The position numbers were made by a program, and so were the translations under genes. Below, piece after piece: positions 1-9,734 of a stretch of 64,000 nucleotides of DNA. Every line of letters starts with the position of its first letter. Positions within the stretch are counted from its first letter, which is position 1. The stretch is from Laburnicola sp. R22_1 (lineage: Eukaryota > Ascomycota > Dothideomycetes > Pleosporales > Didymosphaeriaceae). Below the pieces are notes generated by a model. That model was not told the DNA's origin. It saw only the letters and a list, made by a program, of their open reading frames with translations, and searched no databases. The DNA is taken from the NCBI GenBank assembly GCA_014281115.1, contig JACONQ010000004.1:682001-746000 (forward strand). Direction: 5' to 3'.

Positions 1-2230
1 CTATATAGTAAGAATATTCTTTTTATCCTCTAATTAATCTAGGAATTGTTCTTCTTAAACTAAGGCATTTCTAGTATAATATTATAGCTTAATTTATTAA
101 GTATATCTAGGGTTATCCTTTTTATAAGTGTGTGCCTATTCTATTCTATAATAAGATTAGCTTTAACCTTATAGTTAACTATAGATATTCCTAGTATAAA
201 TATTTTATTTGCAATATAAAGCATATATAACTTTTTCTTTCTTTATAATTAGAGTTTTGCTCTAGTTATAAAAGCCTAGAAGATATAGTCTTTTTATGCG
301 TCTAAATCTAGTAAAGCTTCTATACACACTCTATTAAGCTTAACTAATAGCTTAATTAATGCCTAACTATTTATAGTATTTAATTTAATGTGTGGCGTTA
401 TTTTATCTATCTAGGAGTAGGACGACAAAGGCTTTTATCCCAAATAACATAATAAAAAAAGCAGAGCCCCTTGCTTAGTAATTAAAAAAGGCGTAAAAAC
501 GTATTCAATTTAATAAAGGGTATTTTCCTTTAGAGTATAGGTCTAAAAAGATATATTATAGTTGTTATATACCTCTAGCATAAGATAGTTATATTTTTAT
601 TTTACCTTCTATACTCCTTAAAAGTATATATTATTACTATAATTATAGTATGTGTGTGCTACGCCACAAGTAGTAATATAACTATAAGCTTAATATTACT
701 TTTTATTTTTATTAGTACTGCTTTCTTCCCTTAGTAGTATTATAGCCTATTTGTTATCGGAAGCTTTACTATATTTTCTTTCCAGTATTAGTTTAAGTTT
801 AATTATTATAGCTTATTTAGTTAGGTTATATTTAAATTTATTTGCTTTCTTCTCTATTTAGTAGTTTTTATATCTAGTATATAGGCAGGTGTGCTAAGAG
901 AGTTATATATATTTTCTATTTATAAGTATTAAGTATATTTAGCTTATAGTGTTATTAAGTTATAGAAAGTGCTTTATTACTTATTTATTCTATAGGTGCT
1001 TAGTATACTAGATAATAAAGTAGTTAAACTATTCTTAGTAATAGCATTGCTTAACTGATAGAAATAAGCTATTATTTTCCTTGTTTTAGTAATAGATAGT
1101 GCACTAATTCGTCTTAGAGTATCTCTATCTAAGGAATTTATGTGTTGGATTATAGTAGTCTAAATTATACTTTAGTTTTATTTAGATTTCTTATTTAGGT
1201 AGACTTTATCTTTAGGCTAGTACTTATATTTATAGTCTACCTATTGCTTATCTTTCTAAAAAATAATTAAAGCGTATTTAGAGCTGTAACAAATAGCTTT
1301 ATGTGCTAGATCTCTATCTCTTAGTTAGTAAGGTTCTATGAAACCCTATACGCTTAGTGTATTATTAACTAAGTTAGGTTTTAGCATATAGTTAGGTAAT
1401 ATAGAGTTATTTATATAGTGTCTAACCTAAGGGTGTAGTGTTAGTAGTTGTTAAATTAGCTTAATTTCTTCTATATCTAAATTTTCTTTAGCATCCTTAT
1501 ATAGTTATAAGTCTAGGAAGTTTACTTATTTAGAGTTTTCTTTATTAATACTAAAGTTATTAATAAAGGTTACTACTTACTATTCTTTATTAGTTGCATC
1601 TGCATTCTTAATAAATAGTATATTTAACTACCTAATAACCTTATTCTTAGATTTTTAGTTCCTAGCTATATAGTCTAGTTTGCTATATATAAAATAAGTG
1701 CGTATTTTAGTTCTATTAAATTAGTGTTCCTTATAGGATCCTTTAAAGATGCGCTTACTCTAGTTATTTAGTAGTATATTACTTTGTTTATAGTTTAATA
1801 TATATGCTACCTTATTCTTTCCTTTCTTTAAGTTATTAATAGTGCAACTATACTAAATTCCTTCTATAGGCTAGTAGCTATAGGAATCTTATTTGCGTAG
1901 CTAAAGTATTATATAGTAGTGTATAGGTATTTTGCTATAGCTTAGTATTATATAAGAATTATATTATAGCTCGCAATTTAGTTTATAGTATTCTATATTA
2001 GTTTAGATAAAATTATTATATAAGTTATTTAAAGTATTAATAGCTAGACTAGTAAATAAGTATAGGTTAGATTAGAGTTAGGGTCTTATATAAGTAGGGT
2101 TGGGTTGGGGTTAGGTTAGATTACATAAGACTCTAACCCTAACCTAACTCTAGATTACGTAAGACTCTACCCTAACCTAACCCTAGGATACCTATTTAGT
2201 CTGTGATAAATAGCTATTATAATTAATTTA
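1..2230. repeat. AT-rich, RIP-like decayed repeat DNA without genes
   Basis: No open frame of meaningful length occurs on either strand. The sequence is dominated by TA, TAG and CTA, with few CA or TG dinucleotides, as expected after heavy CpA-to-TpA mutation. A stretch near 408-520 resembles one at about 9931-10,020, so it belongs to a dispersed family. A telomere-like inverted repeat lies at its right end and is listed separately. I could not assign the rest to a transposon class. Confidence 0.8.
2035..2200. repeat. Inverted repeat built of CCTAAC-type motifs, copy 1
   Basis: One arm contains GGTTAGG/GGGTTGGG-type units and the other the complementary CCTAACCC units, separated by short spacers with TTACATAAGACTC-like sequence. 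A related inverted repeat occurs at about 13,650-13,810, and both are followed by a similar tail (CCTATTTA...TAATAGCT). The motif resembles a degenerate fungal telomere unit (TTAGGG) but is not a clean tandem array. The class is unknown. Confidence 0.55.
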
Positions 2231-2291
2231 GAAAGAGAAACATCGTAGACCTTTTAGTATATAGTATAATACTGTAAGAAAAAGCTATAGG

Positions 2292-2471
2292 TGTCACAAC
2301 GCGTCCCCTGTGGCAGCGTAACCCCCTAGTTGCCCTAGACTGGCCTAGATTAGCCTTGGCTAGGGCAGAGTTTTCTTCTTAGGCCTTGTAGCCTTTAGAC
2401 CTACTTTCCTTTTTTAAGGGATCGCCTTAGTAGTGAATTGATAGATTAAGCATTGTACCCACGATCTTACA
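2292..2471 (+). repeat. 5' LTR of the gypsy element (180 bp)
   Basis: It is bounded by TG...CA. It matches the 3' LTR at every position except one extra C in a C-run near its start. It contains CTAGACTGG/GCCTAGATTAG-type motifs that recur in the element's non-coding parts. A TAAGGGATCG stretch at 2415-2424 is complementary to the sequence just downstream of the LTR. Confidence 0.93.
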
Positions 2472-2484
2472 ATACGATCCCTTA
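2415..2484 (+). promoter_or_regulatory. Candidate self-priming site (LTR/PBS complementarity)
   Basis: The bases immediately after the 5' LTR do not start with the TGG expected of a tRNA primer-binding site. Instead CGATCCCTTA at 2475-2484 is the exact reverse complement of TAAGGGATCG at 2415-2424 inside the LTR. In Tf1/sushi-type elements the 5' end of the RNA folds back on such a site to prime reverse transcription. This would place the transcript start near 2415; that start is inferred, not seen. Confidence 0.5.
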
Positions 2485-2509
2485 CCACCTTATATCTTAT
2501 CATTCCAAC

Positions 2510-3883
2510 ATGAGCGACGTCCGTCGAAGCCAACGCCTGGCCTCCGTAGCCGGCCCAAGCGGAGTAACCAGCGAGGGGCAACCTCACGCCAGCATCGAGG
2601 ACCCTGGACCAGGCCAAACTGGCACGGACAAAGGACAAACAGCCTTAAGCGCTGAAGAAGCTTAGATACAACGTTAGGAAGAGGAACTTAAGCGAGAAAT
2701 CGAGATCGCAAAGAAGCGCGAGGCTATTAAAGCCTTGCAGGACCAACTTAAGATCCTGCAGGTCAAAATAGGACCCGACAATAACGAACAAAGAACCTCG
2801 ACCCTTGCGAGCGACGCCAAAGCCGCGACAAAGAAGGACAAGGGCAAGGGCAGGCAACTAACGCCCGAAACTATCGAAGAGGATACAAGCGACCCTAATA
2901 ATAGCAGCGACTCGTTAGAGGAGCCTAGCAGCCCTGGAGAGGACTCCCCTCCGCGTAAGAAGGGCGGACGAAAGAGCAAGCGACTAAGCAAAAAGGACAG
3001 GAGGAAGCCCCTAAGGACTAGCATCGCGCCTATCGTCCCACCCCAAACGACAACAGCCAGCTTAGACCTACAACTACCAAAACCGCCAGAGCCTCCCCAA
3101 TTCGAAGGAAGAGGCCGGAAGGAACTAAACGCCTGGGCAAGAGGCTGCGAAGATTACATTCAATACGCACCAGCCCTCAGCACTAATCTAGCCCAGACAA
3201 GGTTCGCACACCGCTATCTTGGGGACACGCAACGCAACTTCTGGGACAGGGTAGTCTGGGAGATCCCCGAGCGCAAACGCGAGCGTAAGGTAACGTGGAA
3301 GCTAATGAAGCAGACTATGGTGGACACCCTAGGATCGAGCTAGGAAAGAGAACAAGAGGCTTGTTAGCGCATTAAGAACGCAAAGCAGGGTTATTGGACC
3401 CCAACTGAACTCCTAAACTATCTCAAGGATCAGTGGGAAGAGACTAACCCTAATTATGCCTTGGATGATCATAACAATCAGCACATTAGCGATTTCTTCT
3501 CTGCTCTGGACAGTCGAGTAGTGGAGAGGCTCCAATGGCAACCACAGCGGTGGACTAGCCTTATCCGACTAGAGGAGACGGCCAACCAACACTAGCGGGT
3601 TATCCAAGGGCCGAAGCTAGGCAAGCGAAAGCAAAAGGATGACGATGAGGAGGCCCAAGAGGACAACGGGCGAGGCACGACCAGCCAGAAACGATCTAGG
3701 TCAAACGACACCAGACTAGGCCAGAGGCGCCATGACCCGCAATGTAAGGAACGGGATGAGCGTCGCAAGGCACAATTACTGCTGGACTGGGAAAAGAACA
3801 ACTGTTTCTACTGTCACGAGCAAGGGCACTACAAAGACAACTGCCCAAAGCGAAAGACAGAGGCGGGAAAAGACAAGCCCTAG
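2510..3883 (+). pseudogene. gag: gag of the gypsy element, interrupted by stops
   Basis: The frame starts at an ATG 39 bp after the LTR (MSDVRRSQRLAS) and runs through a charged, Gln/Lys-rich region, a conserved capsid-like segment (near 3060-3590) and a CCHC zinc knuckle at 3803-3844 (CFYCHEQGHYKDNC). In-frame TAG codons occur near 2663, 2675, 3341, 3362 and 3592. At each the surrounding frame continues and Gln (CAG) is the natural residue. The last in-frame stop is at 3881. As it stands the product would be truncated. The encoded role is the nucleocapsid/capsid protein that packages the element's RNA. Confidence 0.85.
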
Positions 3884-6800
3884 GTCATCCGTCCCTCAGA
3901 CCGACAGGCTCTGTCATATACACAGAGGGACAAAGATTGCTCGCTGCAGCCACCTCAGAGGCAAGAGGCCCCCGCAAGGCTGGAGGGTCCCTAATCGCCC
4001 TAGAAGGGGTTATCCGAACAGCAGCGGGCTCCTTCAAAGTAAGGGCCCTAGTAGACTGCGGCGCGGAGGCCAACTTCGTCAGTACCAGGATAGCGGAGAG
4101 GGTCGCAGTCCAACTAAAAGCGAATGCAAACTAGACTTACAAGGCCCTAAACGGAGTTAAATTAGAGGTTTAAGGCCAGACCAAGCTGGCCTACGCGATA
4201 ACGGACAGCCGTGGGCAAACCCGGGCTGGGTCGGACGAATTCGTCGTAGGGGACATCGAAGGGTTCGACATAGTGCTGGGGATGCCCTGGTTGACCAAAT
4301 AGAACCCACTACCCAACTTCACCGCTCGTACATTGCGATTTAATAATGGCAAGCGCAAATTCCAGAAGGTCGCCATGGAGGGGCCACAACAATTCGCGAA
4401 TACCGCTAAGGACGCTAACAATGACTGTTTTGTCATGTATAGAGTTAGCCTAGGCCAATCCGGTCCGAACGAGACCGTTCTACCCAAGGGTTACCGAGGG
4501 AGGTTCGAAGAAGCCTTCTCAGAAGCGGACGCCGCCCTACTGGCAGACCATGGGCCTCACGAGATGTCTATTAACATTAAGGCAGACAAGAAGGTACCCT
4601 TCAGACCGCTCTATAGCCTGTCGGCGCTGGAGGCACAGGTCTTGAAGGAGTACATCGAGAGGAACCTCGAAAGAGGCTGGATACGCCACTCGAAATCGGA
4701 AGCAGGAGCACCAATCCTTTTCGCAAAGAAGAAGGATAGGGGATTACGATTATGCGTAGATTACTGTGGACTGAACGCGGTGACCGTGAAAAACCGTTAC
4801 CCACTCCCACTAATCCAAGAGTCACTGGACCAGTTGGGATCCGCCGTCATATACACTAAATTAGACCTAAGGGACGCCTATCACTGTATACAAATTAAGG
4901 CAGGCGACGAATGGAAGACGGCATTCCGGACTAGATATGGCCACTACGAATACACAGTAATGCCCTTTGGGTTAACTAACGCCCCCGCGGTCTTTTAGAG
5001 CTATATTAATAGTGCGCTGTTGGACTTACTTGACGTCTGTTGCATTGTATACTTGGACGACATCCTTATATATTCCTAGAGTGAGGAGGAACACGTTGAA
5101 CACGTGAAGACAGTGCTGGATCGGCTTATCCAGCACAAGCTGTACGCCAAACTCTCCAAGTGTGAGTTCCACACCCAAGAGGTAGGCTACCTAGGGTTTG
5201 TAGTAAGCCCGGAGGGCGTGCATATGGAAGGGGACAGAGTCAAGAGCATACAGGAGTGGCCAGAGCCTAAGTTGGTACGGGATGTGAGAATTTTCCTAGG
5301 CTTTGCCAATTACTACCGAAGATTTATTAAAGGGTTTTCAAGGGTCGCAAGCCCCCTGCACGTACTCACCCAGCGACCAGAAGGGTCGGCCCGTGGTGGT
5401 CACCGACAACGTAAGGAGGAATCGGTACCTATTGCCCTATCAAGCGAGGCTCGGGCTGCGTTTGAGCAACTAAAGCAAAGCTTTGCCAGTGGGCCCTTGC
5501 TAGCCCATTTCAACCCTGAATTGCGCTTGAGGGTGGAGACCGACGCCTCTGGATACGCGATATCTGGCATCTTAAGTCAACCACACCCAGGGCCCCAAGG
5601 AAAGGAACAATGGCACCCAGTTGCCTTCTACTCGCGCAAGATGAGCTAGGCTAAGCGTAATTACGACACGCACAACGGAGAGCTGCTTGCAATAGTAGAA
5701 GCCTTTAAACACTGGAGGCACTACTTAGAAGGCACTGTAGAGCAGGTAGAGCTCCTGACAGATCATGCCAACCTATAGGGGTTCATGACAACTAAAGTCC
5801 TGACCCGACGCCAGGCCCGATGGGCTGAATGGCTCGCCTCATTCAATTTTGGGATCAGACACCGCCCAGGGAAGACAAACCCGGCGGACGGACCCTTAAG
5901 GAGGCCCGACTACGAGTCGGAAGGAGCGGAAAGGCCTGATAGGACGGATAGTTCCTAAGGAAGGCTGCTCAGAGAGCTTCAAAGTAAGCTAAAGCTTGGG
6001 GGAGCTAAAACACCCTAGGAGAGGCTGGAAGAGCCTAGGCTGGCAGCCACCGCGCGGATTGCGCGACCTGGGGAAAGACCTACCCTAGAGGATGCGCAAC
6101 AAGGGGAATTCAAGAACCCTTTGCTTCAAGCCATCTCCAAAGAGATGACAAGCGACCTAACAGCGGTCAGGGTGAGGGCGAGTCTCTCGCACCCCACAGA
6201 GGATCGCCCACCGTGGATAGAGCGGTGGAGCCCAATCAAGGGTCATCTACTCCAGTTCAACGGTCGCCTGTACGTGCCGGCCGGCGTCAGGATCGAGACC
6301 TTGAGACGCTGTCATGATGATCCGCTGGCAGGTCATTTTGGTTTCGCGAGGACACTCGATATCGTCTAGAGGGAGTTCTAGTGGCCCGGGGCCCGTCAGT
6401 TCATTAAGGATTACGTCCTGACTTGCAAGGCCTGTGCAAGGGTTAAACCCACCAGACACGCACGGTATGGCCAACTCAACAGCTTACCGATCCCGACAGG
6501 TCCCTGGCAAGATATAACAATGGACATGATCACAGACCTCCCTGAGAGCAGGGTGCGTAACCACAAGTATGATAGTATACTGGTGATCGTAGATCGCTTT
6601 AGTAAGATGGCCCACTATACGGCTGTTCGCAAGGACATGACCGCAGCAGAGCTGGCTAAGATCTTTCAGCGGGAGGTCATACAGCTCTATGGTCCCCCAA
6701 GGTCGATAGTGACGGACAGGGGTAGCCTATTCACATCAGGATACTGGAGCACCTTTGCGCAGTGCTTAGGGTCAAAACGGCTGCTTTCAACCGCCTTTCA

Positions 6801-7689
6801 CCCGCAGACGGATGGGCAGACTGAGAGGCAGAACCAGACGCTGGAGCAGTACCTACGAGTCTTCTGCAATTACGAGCAGGACAATTAGGCCTCGTTGCTA
6901 TCAGAGGCAGAGTACTCGTACAACAACAGCGTACACAGCTCTACGGGGAAGTCGCCTTTCCAGGCCGTGTACGGATACGACCTGCCAACCACTGGCGTGG
7001 CTGAAGAACTCCAATTGAGGGGTAACGCACCTCAGGCTATCGCTGACGTGACTAGAATGGCCCAGATAAGGGCTGTCATGCGAGAAACTATGACAAAAGC
7101 CCAGGCTTACCAGGCGAAGGCATACAACTCCAAGCACAAACCAGTAGAGTTTGCTGTGGGAGACATGGTCTACCTTAATGCACGGAACCTGGCCTTGTCA
7201 AGGCCGAAAAAGAAGCTGGACTACAAGTACTGGGGTCCCTACAAAGTTCTACGCCGAGTAGGGGATCAGGCGTACGAACTAAGCCTGCCCAAGGACTTCC
7301 AGATCCACCCAGTGTTCCACGTGTGCCTACTAGAGCGATCGGCCCCAGAGGGACTCATGCAGCGGGAGCAAAGTCCCCCCAAGGTCGTGGTACCACAAAC
7401 AGGTCCAGACATATACCCAGTTGAACGGATCAAGGGTAGGACAAGAGAGAACGGCAGGTGGCTGTACGAAGTGAAGTGGAAAGGGTACGGTGACGAAGAA
7501 AACCAATGGTTGCCAGCAGAAGACATTTCCAAGACGGCGATGAAGGCTTTCTTCAAGCGCACAGGCTTCACGGAGGACGCAAACCCGTTAGAGGTAAAGA
7601 CAGGCCCTAAACGAGGCCTACAGGCCATGCAGAGGCCGGGGTCGCCCTCCAAAACAAGGAGGGGTAGAGATAACCCCAGAAAGGCCTAG
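3841..7689 (+). pseudogene. pol: pol polyprotein (PR-RT-RH-IN-chromodomain), interrupted by stops
   Basis: All blocks lie in one frame. An aspartic protease motif (ALVDCGAEANFVS) is near 4050-4080. The reverse transcriptase spans about 4590-5350 with YLDD at 5050-5061. RNase H begins with VETDASGYA near 5537. The integrase has an H-x3-H...C-x2-C zinc domain near 6310-6435, followed by the DDE core (TMDMITDLPE near 6520; VTDRGSLF near 6710; QTDGQTERQNQT near 6800). The chromodomain is near 7420-7575 (YEVKWKGYGDEENQWLP). About ten in-frame stops interrupt it, nearly all TAG at expected Gln positions (for example at the FQSY and YSQS sites on both sides of YLDD). The element could only move if helped in trans or if the stops were read through. 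Confidence 0.9.
3844..3850 (+). promoter_or_regulatory. Candidate -1 ribosomal frameshift heptamer CCCAAAG
   Basis: Directly after the zinc knuckle, the gag frame reads TGC CCA AAG, giving C CCA AAG, which fits the X XXY YYZ slippery rule. gag lies in frame 2 and all pol blocks lie in frame 1, so a -1 slip here joins gag to pol, which is open from 3841. The downstream structure was not assessed. Confidence 0.45.
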
Positions 7690-8076
7690 ATTGGCCTAGA
7701 CTAGCCCTAGCAGGTAGACAGGCAAGTAATAGTACGCAATCGCGGACTCTGAGAAGTAATAGTGTTGTGAAACAGGCAAAAATACCGTCACAAACATGCA
7801 ATATAAAGGATTATGAGAGCAAAGCACAGAAAAGCTTCTCTACCAAGAACCTAAACTAATCGGCGTCTAAGATCCATGAACCAGGGAGCCGAGCACGAAC
7901 AAGCCCAATTAAGGCCAAACTAGGCCGAAGCTACGTCTCTAGACCCATAAACAAGGCCAAACAAGGCCCTTAGCCCCTCCCGAAAGCCAAAGGGAGGCAG
8001 CAAACGCTAAAAGGGGGGTATCTTAGACTAGGAAAACGCCAGAAAGGGCCAAACAGGCCTAGAAAGCCCAAGGATC
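7690..8076. other. Non-coding segment between pol and the antisense gene
   Basis: No frame is supported on either strand. It is rich in short GGCCTAGA / GGCCAAAC-type motifs that also fill the LTRs and the introns of the antisense gene. It contains the 3' flank (presumed 3' UTR and terminator) of the minus-strand gene ending at 8077. Confidence 0.6.
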
Positions 8077-9099
8077 CTAATCCCAGGTGCGTACCTGCTG
8101 CCACAACGACTCGAAATCCCTCTTCGCACGCTCCGAAGCCTTGGAACCCGGCCGCACCCTCTCAACTAGGAAGTCCAACGCGTCCTCGAGCGCACTCAAG
8201 CGAGCCTGACATTGGTTAGCCTAGATTACCCTAGATAGGGCTTGGGAAGTTTAGATTACCTTAACAGCAGAGAGATCAGCATTGCCCACCGCCTTACCTC
8301 CACCTCTAGCCCGCTTACGCGGGGTACCCGCGAGACCGCCCGCGTCATCATCCGCCGAACGCTTCCGATTCTTCTTGGCCTCAGCCTTCTCCTTCTTGGT
8401 GAGCCCAAGGGGAAGGAAGCCGTCAGTGGGAAAGTTGGCCCGGCCGGAGTGCAGTGGAGTGTCCTCGTTGCCAGCGTACTTGCCCTTGGTACGGCTACCC
8501 CAAAATTAGCCTTGGGAGGCCTTGATAGGCCTAGATAGGAGAAACTTACATTTGGATATCCTTAAAGACCTTCCGCAACTGGATGGAAGCCTCCTTAAGG
8601 GGAGGCAAGATAGGCTGGGGGGCCTCGGAACCCTCGGGGACCTCAGGAATCTCCTTCAACGCCCTTAGGTCCAATTCGGCCTCAGTGAGACGAAGGCTGC
8701 TGGGATCCGGGAGGATGAGCTTCATGGCGGCCTGGAGCTTGGAGACAAGACGCTGGGGAACCTAAACACGTTAGGGGGCCCTTGAGAACCCTAGAGAGGC
8801 CTAGATATTCCTAGGTTGGCCCTACTTACCTGGAAACAATCCCGACCGGCGTTAGCGCACTTGACGCACTTGAGTATGAGATCGTCCTGGCCAGGGTCGA
8901 TGACGCCATCCGAGATGTAGGTCTTGCGGTCCTGTAGAGCTCTGTGGTCCTCTTGGAAGAACCGGCAAGGATGAACTTCCTTAACTTTGTTATTATGGAG
9001 CTCGTCCACTAGACTTTGGAGGCAGGTTATGTAGGGGTTTGTTGTAATAAGTGCATTGTCCTGGGCTGTTTTCTTCAACCTCTGCAAAGTACCGGACAT
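8077..9099 (-). CDS. Intact, spliced antisense gene inside the gypsy element; 281-aa Cys-cluster protein of unknown function
   Basis: Exons on the minus strand are 9099-8830, 8761-8550, 8494-8260 and 8205-8077. They join in phase into 282 codons including TAG. The introns (68, 55 and 54 nt) start GTAAGT, GTAAGT and GTAATC, end in AG, and each has a CTAAC or CTAAT branch site 12-20 nt before the acceptor. The protein starts MSGTLQRLKKTAQDN. It carries C78-x2-C81-x6-C88 with further Cys/His at H43, C45 and H52, then a Pro/Glu-rich middle, and two basic clusters (KKEKAEAKKNRKR; TPRKRARGGGK) that look like nuclear signals, and an acidic/basic helical C-terminus. Unlike gag and pol it has no stop. 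The Cys spacing is the first half of a fungal zinc-cluster pattern, but the second half is not seen. I do not recognise the family; a nucleic-acid-binding accessory protein is a guess. Confidence 0.72.
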
Positions 9100-9540
9100 C
9101 TTGATGAGGGTGAGATAGGGCTAGATGGGCCTAGATCGGGCTTGACTGGGGCTGAGGCTGTTCCGAGGAGGTTAAATGGGTCGAAAAAAAGGATTGGGCG
9201 ACGTCGAAGCGGACTGTCAAGCGTCGTTAGCTCTAGACAAGCCTAGATGGGTATGGGGGACCCCCACAGGCCCGAGAAAACCCCAGATTGGGGGTGTTTT
9301 GGCCTAGAAGGGGCCTAGATCACCCTAGATTACCCTTGTCGGAGCCTGCTAGGAGCGCCTATCCCGGGGTACTTACGCTAGAATAAGTGGCGACGTGGGG
9401 AGAGTGGGGAGAAGAGGTGATGGAGCGGCAGGGCTGGGGGTAAACTTATAAAGGTACGCTAGTCCAAAATAGGCTAGTTAAGCGAGCTTAGCTAGCCTAT
9501 TTAGGAAAATTTTCTGGCGACCTCGGGGTCGAGGTCCTTT
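9100..9540. promoter_or_regulatory. Upstream region of the antisense gene
   Basis: This 440-bp non-coding stretch lies between the antisense start codon and the polypurine tract, so a minus-strand promoter for the antisense gene must lie here or in the 3' LTR. It contains many CCTAGAT/GGCCTAGA motifs and a small hairpin (GACCTCG...CGAGGTC near 9512-9530). No TATA box or other defined element could be fixed. Confidence 0.4.
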
Positions 9541-9555
9541 AAAGAAAGGGAGCTT
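9541..9555 (+). promoter_or_regulatory. Polypurine tract of the gypsy element
   Basis: The purine-rich run AAAGAAAGGGAG lies just before the 3' LTR, the position where the plus-strand primer is retained in LTR retrotransposons. Confidence 0.75.
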
Positions 9556-9734
9556 TGTCACAACGCGTCCCCTGTGGCAGCGTAACCCCTAGTTGCCCTA
9601 GACTGGCCTAGATTAGCCTTGGCTAGGGCAGAGTTTTCTTCTTAGGCCTTGTAGCCTTTAGACCTACTTTCCTTTTTTAAGGGATCGCCTTAGTAGTGAA
9701 TTGATAGATTAAGCATTGTACCCACGATCTTACA
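9556..9734 (+). repeat. 3' LTR of the gypsy element (179 bp)
   Basis: It matches the 5' LTR with a single 1-bp C-run difference and no substitutions, and is followed by the target duplication ATAGG. Confidence 0.93.

Larger units (their letters stand above)
2292..9734 (+). mobile_element. Ty3/gypsy chromovirus LTR retrotransposon, complete, 7.44 kb
   Basis: The element begins TGTCAC and ends TTACA, and is flanked by the 5-bp target duplication ATAGG (2287-2291 and 9735-9739). The empty-site sequence is seen at the matching point of the second family X copy. In order it has: 5' LTR, a self-priming candidate, gag with a CCHC knuckle, pol (protease, RT with YLDD, RNase H, HHCC/DDE integrase, C-terminal chromodomain), a 1.9 kb 3' region carrying an antisense spliced gene, a polypurine tract and the 3' LTR. 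The protease-RT-RNaseH-integrase order and the chromodomain identify a Ty3/gypsy chromovirus, most like the fungal Tf1/sushi group. The GC content is far higher than in the flanks. gag and pol are broken by many TAG stops although the LTRs are nearly identical. Confidence 0.93.

Noticed and set aside
2510..7689. TAG readthrough or reassigned TAG as Gln in the gypsy element
   Set aside because: Nuclear genes in the window use TAG as a normal terminator (for example COX6, the elongase and the B56 gene), and decayed elements nearby show the same mutation type, so mutational stops are the simpler explanation.
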